From NCBI RefSeq assembly GCF_019042245.1, contig NZ_JAHQCX010000011.1, forward strand, positions 62,001-126,000: 64,000 bases of DNA, read 5' to 3'. The notes below the pieces were generated by a model. It was given only the letters and a program-made list of their open reading frames with translations, made no database searches and had not been told where the DNA came from. The position numbers and the translations under genes are program-made. This DNA comes from Diplocloster modestus. Lineage in GTDB: Bacteria; Bacillota; Clostridia; Lachnospirales; Lachnospiraceae. Below, one piece after another: positions 44,646-52,767 of this stretch (position 1 is the first letter of the stretch; each line of letters begins with the position of its first letter).

Positions 44646-45386
44646 ATGGATGCAAAGGAATTATTACTACGGAACACCGGAAAACTCAAACCATTTCTGC
44701 ATATGTATAATACAGTTGCGGGGAGAAATCGTTTGAGGGCGGGAACCAACAATACGCTGGATATAGGATCCTCCTATCTGAAAGGTGTAAAGCTGGACAT
44801 CCGAGGACGCAATAATACGATCATCATTGGGGACCTGTGTATTCTAAAGAATTGTACCATCCGCATTATCGGTAACCATAATGTACTCTACATTTCCGAT
44901 CGTGTGTCAGCCAATCAGACGGAGTTTTATATGGAAGATGACAGGAATGAGATACGAATCGGTTATCATACCAGTATAGAAGGCAGAACTCATCTGGCAG
45001 CATTGGAGGCAACGAAGATCCAGATCGGAGAAGAATGTATGTTTGCCAGCGAGATTCATTTCCGGACCGGGGACAGTCATTCCATTGTAGACCTGCAGGG
45101 CAGGAGATTTAATTTTTCCAAGGACATAATCATTGGCCGGCATGTCTGGATCGGCTATCGGGTTATTTGCCTGAAAGGTACAAAAGTTCCGGATAACTGC
45201 GTAGTTGGAGCGGCTTCCCTATTGAACAAAGAGTACACTTCCTCCAACAGTATCATAGCCGGGCACCCGGCCAGAGTGCTGCGTAACGATATAAACTGGC
45301 TGAGAGAACGGATAGCTGAGAACTGCATATCGGTAGCCGAACCGAATTTCTGGATGTCCGAAGAGCAGATCGCAGAGCAGATGTAA
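44646..45386 (+). CDS. Left-handed beta-helix (hexapeptide) acyltransferase
   Basis: 246 residues made of hexapeptide repeats (IGDLCILKNCTIRIIGNHNV, IQIGEECMFASEIHF) ending with IIGRHVWIGYRVICLKGTKVP and IIAGHPARVLR, typical of acetyltransferases for sugars of polysaccharides. Start 44646 is preferred to GTG 44637 because GGGGGTG lies upstream. Acceptor unknown. A terminator follows. Confidence 0.85.
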   Translation: MDAKELLLRNTGKLKPFLHMYNTVAGRNRLRAGTNNTLDIGSSYLKGVKLDIRGRNNTIIIGDLCILKNCTIRIIGNHNVLYISDRVSANQTEFYMEDDRNEIRIGYHTSIEGRTHLAALEATKIQIGEECMFASEIHFRTGDSHSIVDLQGRRFNFSKDIIIGRHVWIGYRVICLKGTKVPDNCVVGAASLLNKEYTSSNSIIAGHPARVLRNDINWLRERIAENCISVAEPNFWMSEEQIAEQM

Positions 45387-45442
45387 TCGGCAGCCAATGA
45401 GGCGCTGTAAATTAAACTAATTGAATAATAGACAAATGGTTG

Positions 45443-45478
45443 CAGGTGAAAAGCGGGGATTCGTTTTTCACCTGTTTT
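45443..45478 (+). terminator. Terminator after the acyltransferase
   Basis: CAGGTGAAAA (45443-45452) pairs with TTTTCACCTG (45465-45474), followed by TTTT. Confidence 0.75.
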
Positions 45479-45505
45479 GGTTTGCCCTTGCAGGGCTTGC
45501 TGCTA

Positions 45506-45536
45506 TTGACATAAGTGTTACGATAGAAGATATAGT
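45506..45536 (+). promoter_or_regulatory. Promoter of the flavodoxin gene
   Basis: TTGACA (45506-45511) with GATATA 17 nt downstream (or TATAGT at 19 nt), about 60 nt before the start. Confidence 0.5.
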
Positions 45537-45592
45537 AGGTGGCATAGCGGTTAAACAGCAAATTCAGATAACAGGAAAAAGGAGAGAAGTAT

Positions 45593-46126
45593 ATGAAGGT
45601 AAAAGTGATTTATTGCAGCCATACAGGAAATACAGTTCAGGTGGCTAAGGCGATAGCCGAAGGCCTTCCGGTAACGTCTGTTTTACAGAAACTTCAGGCC
45701 GGCTTTTCCGATGAGGATGCACGAATCGATGAGGACGATCTTATCTTTGCCGGATTCTGGGTTGACAAGGGCAGCTGCCCGGAAGAGATGGCGGAACTGC
45801 TCAGAGGAGTACATCACAGAAAGATAGCTTTGTTCGCAACAGCGGGTTTTGGACAGGATCCTGCTTATTTTGCTCAAATTGAGCAAAGGGTCAGAGCGTT
45901 GATTCCAGACAGCAACCGGTACATGGGGGCATTTTTTTGTCAGGGAAAGATGCAGATATCCGTCAGACACCGCTATGAAGAAATTCAGAAACAAAATCCG
46001 GAAGATTTAAAAATAAAGCAGAGTATTGAAAATTTTGACCTGGCTTCGACGCATCCGGATGACCAGGATTTGAATCATGCAAAAAAATTTGCAAAAGAAG
46101 TATATCAGGCAGCGCTGGATAAATGA
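45593..46126 (+). CDS. Flavodoxin-family protein
   Basis: 177 residues starting VKVIYCSHTGNTVQVAKAIAEGL, where SHTGNT is the FMN phosphate loop. The WVDKGSCPEEMAELL and FATAGFGQDP segments fit a flavodoxin used as a low-potential electron carrier. AAAGGAG precedes the start. It is read with the flavin-binding oxidase-fold gene that follows, so the two may work as a redox pair. Confidence 0.85.
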   Translation: MKVKVIYCSHTGNTVQVAKAIAEGLPVTSVLQKLQAGFSDEDARIDEDDLIFAGFWVDKGSCPEEMAELLRGVHHRKIALFATAGFGQDPAYFAQIEQRVRALIPDSNRYMGAFFCQGKMQISVRHRYEEIQKQNPEDLKIKQSIENFDLASTHPDDQDLNHAKKFAKEVYQAALDK

Positions 46127-46152
46127 CATTTTCTGAAAGGAGAAAAAAAGAG

Positions 46153-46572
46153 ATGATGAGAAATCCGGAGCAGACGATCGGCAATCTGCTGGATAAACAA
46201 AAGGTAGTCTATGTTGGTTCTGTTGATGTGGAAGGATTCCCGAATATCAAAGCCATGTATGCGCCGAGAAAGAGAGAGGGAATCAAATCGTTTTATTTAA
46301 CAACTAACACATCATCCAGACATGTCGGTGAGTTTTTAAAAAAACCGCAGGCTTGTGTCTATACCTGCGACAGAAGATTTTTCCGGGGAGTCATGCTGAT
46401 CGGTACGATGGAGATATTAGAGGACCGGGACAGCAAGGAAATGATCTGGCAGGAAGGGGATACGATGTATTACCCGGGCGGAGTGGAGGACCCGGATTAC
46501 TGTGTGTTAAAATTTACAGCGGTTAAAGGCAGATACTACAGTAATTTTAAATCCGAAGATTTTAATATTTAA
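46153..46572 (+). CDS. Pyridoxamine 5'-phosphate oxidase-fold FMN-binding protein
   Basis: 139 residues of the split-barrel family: KVVYVGSVDVEGFPNIKAMY, LTTNTSSRHVGEFLKKPQACVY and RGVMLIGTMEILEDRDSKE. True PNPOx activity is doubtful for this short form; many bind FMN or F420-like cofactors. ATG 46153 is chosen over 46123 because AAAGGAG lies upstream of it. Confidence 0.82.
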   Translation: MMRNPEQTIGNLLDKQKVVYVGSVDVEGFPNIKAMYAPRKREGIKSFYLTTNTSSRHVGEFLKKPQACVYTCDRRFFRGVMLIGTMEILEDRDSKEMIWQEGDTMYYPGGVEDPDYCVLKFTAVKGRYYSNFKSEDFNI

Positions 46573-46641
46573 GATTATTAAGATAAGATTTGAAATATGA
46601 AGATTATAAAATATAAAGATCACAGGGCTGTGCACCAAATT

Positions 46642-46671
46642 TTGAATTTCACATATCATACAGTATATAAT
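46642..46671 (+). promoter_or_regulatory. Candidate promoter of the Cys-rich repeat gene
   Basis: TTGAAT (46642-46647) and TATAAT (46666-46671) fit sigma-A with an 18-nt spacer. The overlapping CATACAGTA (46657-46665) fits the -10 of sporulation factors sigma-E (CATACAnT) or sigma-K (CATAnnnTA). Which applies cannot be told here. Confidence 0.35.
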
Positions 46672-46690
46672 TGATAAGGAGTGTATGGAT

Positions 46691-47413
46691 ATGTGTGGAA
46701 ATCAAGGAACAACCCTCCCGGGATGCGGCTCTGGATCTGTGCGGCCTGACTGTGGCGGTAAGGAAGCACGATGTGACTGCGGATGCAAACAGGTGAGAAA
46801 CGACTGTACATGTAATAACACACGCCCGGACAGAGGATGCGCCGGAGCGCGTGTTGAAAATAGATGCAGCGGGGTACGTCCTGACTGCGGATGCAATAAC
46901 GCGCCAGTATGCAGGGAAACACCGGTTTGCCAAAAGGTGCAAGTATGTAAAGAGGTAAAAGTATGCAAAAAGGTGCCTGTCTGCACGGAAGCTCGCCCGA
47001 TGCCCGAGTGCAGGCCGCAGAATCGGCCGTCCTGCGGATGCCGTCCCGAGAACCGTCCGGTGCCCGGATGCCGTCCTGAGAACCGCCCGATGCCGCCGTG
47101 TCGTCCCGAGAACCGCCCGATGCCGCCGTGTCTCCCTGAAAACCGCCCGATGCCGCCGTGTCGTCCCGAGAACCGTCCGATGCCGCCGTGTCGTCCCGAG
47201 AACCGTCCGATGCCGCCGTGCCGTCCTGAGAACCGGCCCTGCAGTCCGGTTCGTGACGAGAGTTATGCACAGGGCTATAAGGATGGTTATAAGGCCGGAT
47301 ATGCAAGTGGTTATGCGGCAGGCATGGAGTCAGGCAGAAATGCTGCTTCCTGTTTCGATCCGTTCGCAAAACCGGAATCAGTTTGCCTGGATACCAGGGA
47401 CTGTGATTGCTAA
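46691..47413 (+). CDS. Cysteine-rich repeat protein (possible spore coat protein)
   Basis: 240 residues in four blocks: a Cys/Gly-rich start with many CGC/CDCGC motifs (1-80), a VCKEVKVCKKVPVC stretch, eight 10-residue repeats of type CRPENRPMPP, and a GY-repeat tail (YAQGYKDGYKAGYASGYAAG) before a Cys-containing end. There is no signal peptide. The composition suits a cross-linked structural protein such as a spore coat or crust component. I recognise no family. AAGGAG is best spaced for ATG 46691 rather than 46685. Confidence 0.75.
   Translation: MCGNQGTTLPGCGSGSVRPDCGGKEARCDCGCKQVRNDCTCNNTRPDRGCAGARVENRCSGVRPDCGCNNAPVCRETPVCQKVQVCKEVKVCKKVPVCTEARPMPECRPQNRPSCGCRPENRPVPGCRPENRPMPPCRPENRPMPPCLPENRPMPPCRPENRPMPPCRPENRPMPPCRPENRPCSPVRDESYAQGYKDGYKAGYASGYAAGMESGRNAASCFDPFAKPESVCLDTRDCDC
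47009..47248 (+). repeat. Eight in-frame 30-bp repeats inside the Cys-rich gene
   Basis: Each unit encodes CRPENRPMPP or a close variant (CRPQNRPSCG, CLPENRPMPP, CRPENRPCSP). Near-identical central units suggest recent expansion by slippage or unequal exchange. Confidence 0.9.
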
Positions 47414-47447
47414 AAAGAAGTTCGGCAATTATTATATAATATAATAG

Positions 47448-47500
47448 AAAGAGATCACCGGTCATTGACATCTTAGATGTTGATACCGGTGATCTCTTTT
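47448..47500 (+). terminator. Strong terminator after the Cys-rich gene
   Basis: A 15-bp stem (47448-47462 with 47485-47499, core GAGATCACCGGT) with an inner ACATCT/AGATGT stem and a T-rich end. Confidence 0.85.
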
Positions 47501-47724
47501 CTGGTTATGTGTGATGTTTCCATGTTCCGTGCCGATATTTCAGTTAGATAAAGTGTTGATATTTCGGTGTCAGTATTTCTGAGAAACTTAGTTTTGTTAT
47601 TTCAATGCCGATTTCAGTGTAGATAATCTAATCCGTAGATTTTTTATTAATATATACATAACTAATGTCATTAGCGGGACATCATTTGTGCCATTGGCGA
47701 CACATCATTTGGCGCTTGCAGTAA

Positions 47725-47777
47725 TGGTCTATTCGTGATAGACTAAAAGAAAAGAATGGTCTATTAGTATTAGACCA
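47725..47777. promoter_or_regulatory. Pair of 21-bp operator-like palindromes before the M56 gene
   Basis: Two sites of form TGGTCTA-7-TAGACCA: 47757-47777 is perfect, 47725-47745 has one arm change (TAGACTA). Their centres are 32 bp apart, about three helical turns. They lie 38 bp upstream of the BlaR1-like gene. The remainder of 47501-47724 shows no gene. Confidence 0.6.
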
Positions 47778-47814
47778 ATGCTTGGCGAACTTCGGGACCA
47801 TAGGGGGAAACAAG

Positions 47815-49815
47815 ATGGAAGAACTGTTTATCACGATCTTAAACATGAGTATAACCGCCAGTTATGTGATACTTATCATCATGGCAGTACGGATGCTATT
47901 AAAAAAGGCGCCAAAGATATTTTCCTATATACTGTGGTGTGTGGTGCTGTTCCGTTTAATCTGCCCATTTACAATAGAAGGAATCTTCAGTATTCTGCCA
48001 TCTGGGAACGCAGCAATCCCGGAGGCGGCAGTCTATCCGGAAAACTCCAAGTCTGCAGATTCTGAACCCGAAGCAGCGGCAAATACAAGACAGGCACCGC
48101 AGACGTCTGTCCACCCGGATAATAAAACGTTACCACAGCCGGGCATGATGGCGGCAGCAGTCATATGGTTGTCGGGCATAACCGGAATGCTTGCTTACAG
48201 TATTCTATCTCTGACTAAGATGAAGAATCTGAGGAGATCTGCCTATCTGTACAAAAGAGACGAAATACAGGGGATATTCAGAAGAAGGAAAATAAATATA
48301 TATGAAGGGGAGTATCTGGAGACGGCTTTTGTGATGGGAATTTTCCGTCCGGCCATATACATACCAAACGCATTAGAAGAATCAGAGAGAAGCTATATTA
48401 TTTGCCACGAACAAGTCCATATCAAGCGGCTGGATTACCTGATCAAACCGGTGGCTTATCTGGTTCTATGCATTCATTGGTTTAATCCGCTGGTTTGGGC
48501 AGCCTTTCTGCTGATGGAAAAAGATATGGAATTATCCTGCGATGAACGGGTACTGCACGATATGGGTAAGGAGATCCGCAGGGAATACGCCTCATCTTTG
48601 TTAACGCTGGCTTCCGGCCGCAGAACCTTAAGCGGGGGCCCCCTCGCTTTCGGTGAGAACGACATAAAAAGCCGTATCCGCAATGTGTTGAATTATCACA
48701 GGCCTGCTTTCTGGGGAATCATCGCGTCGGCAGTGATACTGATCGTCATATCTGCCGGCTTGATTTTCAGTCCGGCTACCCGTGATTCCATGAAATGGGC
48801 GAAAAGTCTGAGACCGGAAGAGGTAGTCAAAATTGAGCTGGTAGTTATGCCATCCGACGAAGGAAAGCAATACCGCGTGTATTTACCTGAAGAATACCCG
48901 CAGATTGTAGAGCTATTGCATCATTCCCGCGGCCGATATGTGGAGAATCCGGAGGTATTGGCCGGCGGAGGTTTGAGTTTTTATATCACTACAACGGATG
49001 GAGTGAGACATCAGTTCACCAATTATGGCAACACCTATCTGGTGATCGATGAAGACAGTTATCGCTCGTCCTACGACTGGCTGTCTCAGTGGGACTATGA
49101 GGGCAATGACAAGCTTCCGGAAGGATTCTTCAAGAATCAGAAATCGTCGGTGGATGATAAAAAGGAATCGGCAGATGCAGAGGCTGATAAAGATGAGTCT
49201 ATAGATGAGAAACCCGCTAACCTTGATACTGATGAGGAAAATACAGGCGGTGAAAATGCAGGTGGTGAGGATACTGGCGGAATGACATTCCCCTTCTCCA
49301 TGGGAATCACGCCCATGACCCTTGCCGATGGAAGCGGCATTGATGTGGAGCTGGTAATGACGGATGGAAAACTATGGAGATCCGACGATCCGGACTTTAT
49401 ATATGGCGGTTATTTCCAGGACGGAGAGAACTATGTGGGGCAGTTTGAACTTCGTACACTTAAGGAAGGCCGGATCCTGGATCAGATGCCAGTACAGCTG
49501 ACCCAGCCGGAACTGTGTTTTTACGGCCCGGTAACCCTTGCGGCAGCCGACTATAACGGAGACGGAAACCCGGAGTTTACTCTGGGCAGCTGGGTGTGGA
49601 GCGGAGGGAACGAGTATAATCTATACAGTATAGATACCAGCGGCCGCCTAACCCTTCTCAGCTATATCGAACGCCATGACGAAAAAGAAGCTTCTGTATT
49701 GCTGGACCAGCCCACCCCCGGCAGCTTCTCGGTAAATTGGTATAACCAGCAGACAGGAGAACGCGATCCGGTTCTCTACCACTGGAATGGTGATACCTAT
49801 CTACAGGATCAGTAA
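47815..49815 (+). CDS. BlaR1/MecR1-like M56 family metallopeptidase with extra C-terminal domain
   Basis: 666 residues. The N-terminal half has about five membrane helices and the M56 zinc motif CHEQVHIKRLDYL with SCDER downstream. In BlaR1 this protease domain relays a signal by triggering cleavage of BlaI. The C-terminal half, after a further membrane helix, is not a penicillin-binding domain: it has an acidic Asp/Glu/Gly-rich linker and a beta-rich region with YNGDGNPEFTLGSW, which resembles a calcium-binding FG-GAP loop. No blaI gene is adjacent. Start 47815 follows AGGGGG and is preferred to 47782. Confidence 0.83.
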   Translation: MEELFITILNMSITASYVILIIMAVRMLLKKAPKIFSYILWCVVLFRLICPFTIEGIFSILPSGNAAIPEAAVYPENSKSADSEPEAAANTRQAPQTSVHPDNKTLPQPGMMAAAVIWLSGITGMLAYSILSLTKMKNLRRSAYLYKRDEIQGIFRRRKINIYEGEYLETAFVMGIFRPAIYIPNALEESERSYIICHEQVHIKRLDYLIKPVAYLVLCIHWFNPLVWAAFLLMEKDMELSCDERVLHDMGKEIRREYASSLLTLASGRRTLSGGPLAFGENDIKSRIRNVLNYHRPAFWGIIASAVILIVISAGLIFSPATRDSMKWAKSLRPEEVVKIELVVMPSDEGKQYRVYLPEEYPQIVELLHHSRGRYVENPEVLAGGGLSFYITTTDGVRHQFTNYGNTYLVIDEDSYRSSYDWLSQWDYEGNDKLPEGFFKNQKSSVDDKKESADAEADKDESIDEKPANLDTDEENTGGENAGGEDTGGMTFPFSMGITPMTLADGSGIDVELVMTDGKLWRSDDPDFIYGGYFQDGENYVGQFELRTLKEGRILDQMPVQLTQPELCFYGPVTLAAADYNGDGNPEFTLGSWVWSGGNEYNLYSIDTSGRLTLLSYIERHDEKEASVLLDQPTPGSFSVNWYNQQTGERDPVLYHWNGDTYLQDQ

Positions 49816-49861
49816 AATATAGTATAATAATATAAAATAATAAAATAGAGGGAGATAAACT

Positions 49862-50212
49862 ATGAAAGTAATATACCATATTGATGAAACAGAAAAATGG
49901 GATTTAGTTTTGGGCAACGCAATGAATATGCTGAATTATGGAAAGGAAAACAATACGACATTTGAAATTGAAATCGTAGCGAACGGGATAGCAGTCACCG
50001 GATTGTTCCAGCATGAAGCGGAAGAAGCCAATCTCTATTCAAGGATGGAAGAGTTAGATGCACAGAAAGTTACATTTGCCGCCTGTAACAACGCGCTCAA
50101 AAAATACACCACTCCAAATACCATCCTGTGCCCCTTCGCAGCGGTAGTCCCGGCCGGCGTGGTAGAGCTGGCCCAAAAACAGCAGGAAGGTTATTCTTAT
50201 ATCAAACCATAA
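49862..50212 (+). CDS. DsrE/DsrF-like family protein
   Basis: 116 residues with the fold pattern MKVIYHIDETEKWDLVLGNAMNML, FEIEIVANGIAVTGL, VTFAACNNALKKY and VVPAGVVELAQKQQEGYSYIKP. DsrE-like proteins take part in sulfur relay or are of unknown role; the cysteine C79-like in AACNNAL is at the conserved place. GAGGGAG precedes the start. The 132-bp direct repeat begins at its stop codon. Confidence 0.82.
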   Translation: MKVIYHIDETEKWDLVLGNAMNMLNYGKENNTTFEIEIVANGIAVTGLFQHEAEEANLYSRMEELDAQKVTFAACNNALKKYTTPNTILCPFAAVVPAGVVELAQKQQEGYSYIKP

Positions 50213-50341
50213 GCAGGATACAAATCCATTGTAAAACACCGACCCCCCTTCCGGAACATCGCCGCTTCCCCTCAACTATACCAACGTTCTCCCTGTAAAA
50301 CGTTAAAGCCCTAAAATAAAATACGTGCAAAATTATAAAAT
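50210..50341. repeat. 132-bp direct repeat, left copy
   Basis: Identical to 52590-52721 except for one base (C at 50309, T at 52689). It starts within the stop codon of the DsrE-like gene. It contains an AACGTT-10-AACGTT motif. The two copies bound a 2,248-bp AT-rich segment. Confidence 0.95.
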
Positions 50342-50455
50342 CTCAAGTTCCGAAGCAAAATAGGTTTTATACTTCTCATTGAGATGGACCCCAAAATCCT
50401 CTGTCTGATACATAACGATTTTTGTATTTTGAGGCTGCATCATATTATTATCCAT
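50333..50455 (-). pseudogene. Truncated RhuM-like gene fragment
   Basis: On the minus strand AAGGAGAGGG precedes ATG 50455, giving 40 residues. The start (QNTKIVMYQTED) resembles the opening of virulence RhuM-family proteins. After MYQTED the similarity is lost and a stop falls inside the direct repeat, so the gene seems cut off at the insert boundary. The resemblance is short, so this is tentative. Confidence 0.4.
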
Positions 50456-50521
50456 CTGAACCCTCTCCTTTTTTGCTTTTTATGTGTTTATTCTACCATA
50501 TTCATTTTAAAAGAAAATATT

Positions 50522-50556
50522 AAAAGCGCCGGAGCTTGTACGATTCTGCTCCGGCG
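50522..50556 (-). terminator. Minus-strand terminator in the insert
   Basis: CGCCGGAGC and GCTCCGGCG (50527-50535/50548-50556) form a strong stem; on the minus strand TTTTA follows. Confidence 0.75.
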
Positions 50557-50571
50557 AAAAATCAAACTTAA

Positions 50572-50718
50572 TTATTTTGTTTCTTTCCCCAATTTGTCTA
50601 TGCTTAAAAGTAGTATGCCCACAAAACCCTTGTGGTTGCTGGATTCCTTGAGGTTCTCCTTGGTGATAAAGCAGACGTCGTAGGCGGGAAAGTGGACGTC
50701 TGTTATTTCATCCCGTGC
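50572..50718 (-). pseudogene. Gene remnant without start codon
   Basis: The minus-strand frame reads DVHFPAYDVCFITKENLKES then HKGFVGILLLSIDKLGKE to a TAA at 50572-50574, just before a terminator. There is no start codon; upstream the same frame meets the stop of the gene at 50740. It looks like the 3' end of a lost gene. Confidence 0.35.
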
Positions 50719-50739
50719 TATAATGCTATAATAATAGTT

Positions 50740-51396
50740 TTAAAAGTCCTCCCATATAGAATGGCCATCTTTATCATAACTGGTTTCTTCGCTAGCATTT
50801 AAGATGTCCCCTGTCGTAGCATCAATAACAACATGCGCAAAATTACCATTAGGTGAAATTCCATATACTAAAATAGCCAAATAAGAGGTATCAAGATCAT
50901 TACTAAGTTCTGCATATCGCAGCATATAATCATAGCCTTTAATCCATTCATCCTGTTTTTTTCCACTCGCCTGCAACCCCTTCTCCTTCGCTATATCGAG
51001 AGCCTCTGGAGAATCCACAATACTATTAATATCTATAGGTGGTCTTGTGCTGGTTCCTTCACCACCATCTTCCTCAGACTTAGTCACTTTACCATCATGT
51101 ATTCCAACTAAATAACTTGAATTTTTTATCTTGCTTTCAAGGAAACAAGTCCATGCCCTTCTAGTACCATCATTACCGCTTTCATAATTACTATCTGACG
51201 TGTCAACACTTGTTATATAAACGAGCGTTGCATCATCCGCCCATTTTTTGGCTTCAGAGATAGACAATTCTGCAGCCTCTTTTAGTGTTAACAATTCACT
51301 TAGTTCATTTTTGTTATTATTCTGGTTAATGATAGTACAGACAGAAATCGCTAGTATAACGATCGTCACAATAACTATTATCCATTTTTTTTTCAT
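50740..51396 (-). CDS. Membrane-anchored hypothetical protein (PepSY-like C-terminus)
   Basis: 218 residues. MKKKWIIVIVTIVILAISVC forms a signal anchor, then a Lys/Glu-rich helix and a beta-rich outer domain. The end (FAHVVIDATTGDILNASEET) resembles a PepSY-type strand-turn. AGAGGATTTT lies upstream of ATG 51396, preferred to 51426. AT-rich codon use and reversed orientation differ from the flanking genes, consistent with gain by transfer. Function unknown. Confidence 0.7.
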   Translation of the reverse strand: MKKKWIIVIVTIVILAISVCTIINQNNNKNELSELLTLKEAAELSISEAKKWADDATLVYITSVDTSDSNYESGNDGTRRAWTCFLESKIKNSSYLVGIHDGKVTKSEEDGGEGTSTRPPIDINSIVDSPEALDIAKEKGLQASGKKQDEWIKGYDYMLRYAELSNDLDTSYLAILVYGISPNGNFAHVVIDATTGDILNASEETSYDKDGHSIWEDF

Positions 51397-51501
51397 TATA
51401 AAATCCTCTAGAGAATCGTCCGCCACAAATAATTAATTTATAAGTTTTTTACTAAAATACTGATAATTGTAGTATTTTACATAGTCCAGAATAGGGTATT
51501 A

Positions 51502-52119
51502 TTACGGGGTAGAAATATCATATGCCCAATGTTTAACCCCAAAATTTAAGGCGGGCGAGTCCATATCCGGTTTATAACCAAAATAAACATCCGTCCACCA
51601 ATAGGAACGTGATCCTCCGGTACCTGTATCATCAACCGTAAAACTTCTTCTAGAACTACTTCCTATTTTAATTGACTCTGGATATGTTACGGTGCTTCCA
51701 TACGGTATATAAGGACTTTTATCGTCATAACGATGGCAAGCCACATTACCTACATAAGGATAAACTCCACTTGCTGTCTTCCTACCTCTTTCAGCAGTAT
51801 AAGCAGTTACATCTTGGTTAATTACGCTAAAATCGCCCCTTCTTTGTACACCATTTGGTATAATTACATCAGAGCTTTGGTTCGTGCCCGGAATTTCTAT
51901 ATCTGAAAATGGTGAAAATACATCCGAATTTAGTGCATTCTTAACGGCTTCTCTTAATTCATTCTCATCCACATTGTATTTTTTACTTAAACCTTTGATA
52001 TCAAACGAATTAAGCTCCTGATTCAAACTTTCCGGATTTTGCCTTGAACTGGCAAAAACCAAGCTGAAGTTACTAATTACTAAAATACACACTAATAATA
52101 AACCAATACTTTTTTTCAT
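51502..52119 (-). CDS. Secreted 3D-domain (double-psi beta-barrel) protein
   Basis: 205 residues with a signal peptide (cleavage near residue 23, VFASS), a helical spacer and a C-terminal domain: VTAYTAERGRKTASGVYPYV, IPYGSTVTYP and FTVDDTGTGGSRSYWWTDVYFG. This follows the 3D domain of peptidoglycan-acting proteins, with Asp in VDDTG and DVYFG. The first Asp of the family's AVDP motif appears replaced (VACHR). It likely acts on the cell wall. It lies in the AT-rich insert, upstream of the membrane-anchored protein on the same strand. Confidence 0.7.
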   Translation of the reverse strand: MKKSIGLLLVCILVISNFSLVFASSRQNPESLNQELNSFDIKGLSKKYNVDENELREAVKNALNSDVFSPFSDIEIPGTNQSSDVIIPNGVQRRGDFSVINQDVTAYTAERGRKTASGVYPYVGNVACHRYDDKSPYIPYGSTVTYPESIKIGSSSRRSFTVDDTGTGGSRSYWWTDVYFGYKPDMDSPALNFGVKHWAYDISTP

Positions 52120-52589
52120 TTGTATCCCTCCAACAGGATTGGTGGCGGACGATTATTAGAAAAAGATAGTTTTGATACAGGATTGAATACTATTAACATT
52201 GTTTAAAATACATGATACAATGGAATCACTTTCTTTCAAAATAACTTAATTTTAAAATTTTATTAAATGGATAAGTAAAAATACAGATGTATAATTTAGA
52301 ATGAATAGAAGTCAATGCTTAGTCCTTAAAGAGTATCCTTAAATGCTTTAATTTAAGTATAGTATATATTTTATAAAAATCAAATACATTAAACGGACAC
52401 TTTTATGCATTTTATGCCAGTCCAAATTCTGTTCCTAAAACAACTTCATAATACATTCTTCCGGCACCTTATCACGATTAATACCCTTGAATGTTGGTAT
52501 AATGGAGCGTGAAATTCAGACTACAGAGAAATCGGCGCAGCCCAGTATTTATAAGAGTTACGCCGTTTTTAGTTCAAAACTCTAGAATT
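52120..52589. other. AT-rich non-coding right end of the insert
   Basis: No convincing gene is seen. A CGGCG/CGCCG hairpin followed by TTTTT (52533-52570) could end plus-strand transcripts. A 27-codon frame from 52503 lacks a ribosome site. The stretch between 52140 and 52440 is AT-rich and may hold the promoter of the minus-strand genes. Confidence 0.4.
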
Positions 52590-52721
52590 TAAGCAGGATA
52601 CAAATCCATTGTAAAACACCGACCCCCCTTCCGGAACATCGCCGCTTCCCCTCAACTATACCAACGTTCTCCCTGTAAAACGTTAAAGTCCTAAAATAAA
52701 ATACGTGCAAAATTATAAAAT
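52590..52721. repeat. 132-bp direct repeat, right copy
   Basis: Second copy of 50210-50341. Its last part supplies the -35 region of the paaK promoter; the -10 lies just outside, so only this copy has a full promoter. Confidence 0.95.
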
Positions 52722-52733
52722 AGATGATATAAT
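52705..52733 (+). promoter_or_regulatory. Promoter of the paaK-ior operon
   Basis: GTGCAA (52705-52710), 17-nt spacer, then extended -10 TGATATAAT (-10 at 52728-52733), 35 nt before the start codon. Confidence 0.6.
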
Positions 52734-52767
52734 GCTATTTATACTATTGAATAATGGGGGAAATAAC

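Noticed and set aside
45421..45648. Plus-strand frame of 75 codons before the flavodoxin gene
   Set aside because: It covers a terminator and a promoter, has no proper start, and overlaps the flavodoxin start.
46656..47471. Minus-strand frame of 271 codons with SRDDTAASDG-type repeats
   Set aside because: It is the antisense of the Cys-rich repeat gene; the repeats mirror the 30-bp coding units, and the plus-strand frame has the ribosome site and balanced domains.
50210..50341. Integron attC site or phage att site
   Set aside because: The repeat lacks the attC core site pattern, no integrase or tRNA is present, and 132 bp of near identity is longer than usual att cores.
52503..52586. 27-codon plus-strand frame near the right direct repeat
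   Set aside because: No ribosome site, no similarity recognised, and it spans a terminator-like hairpin.
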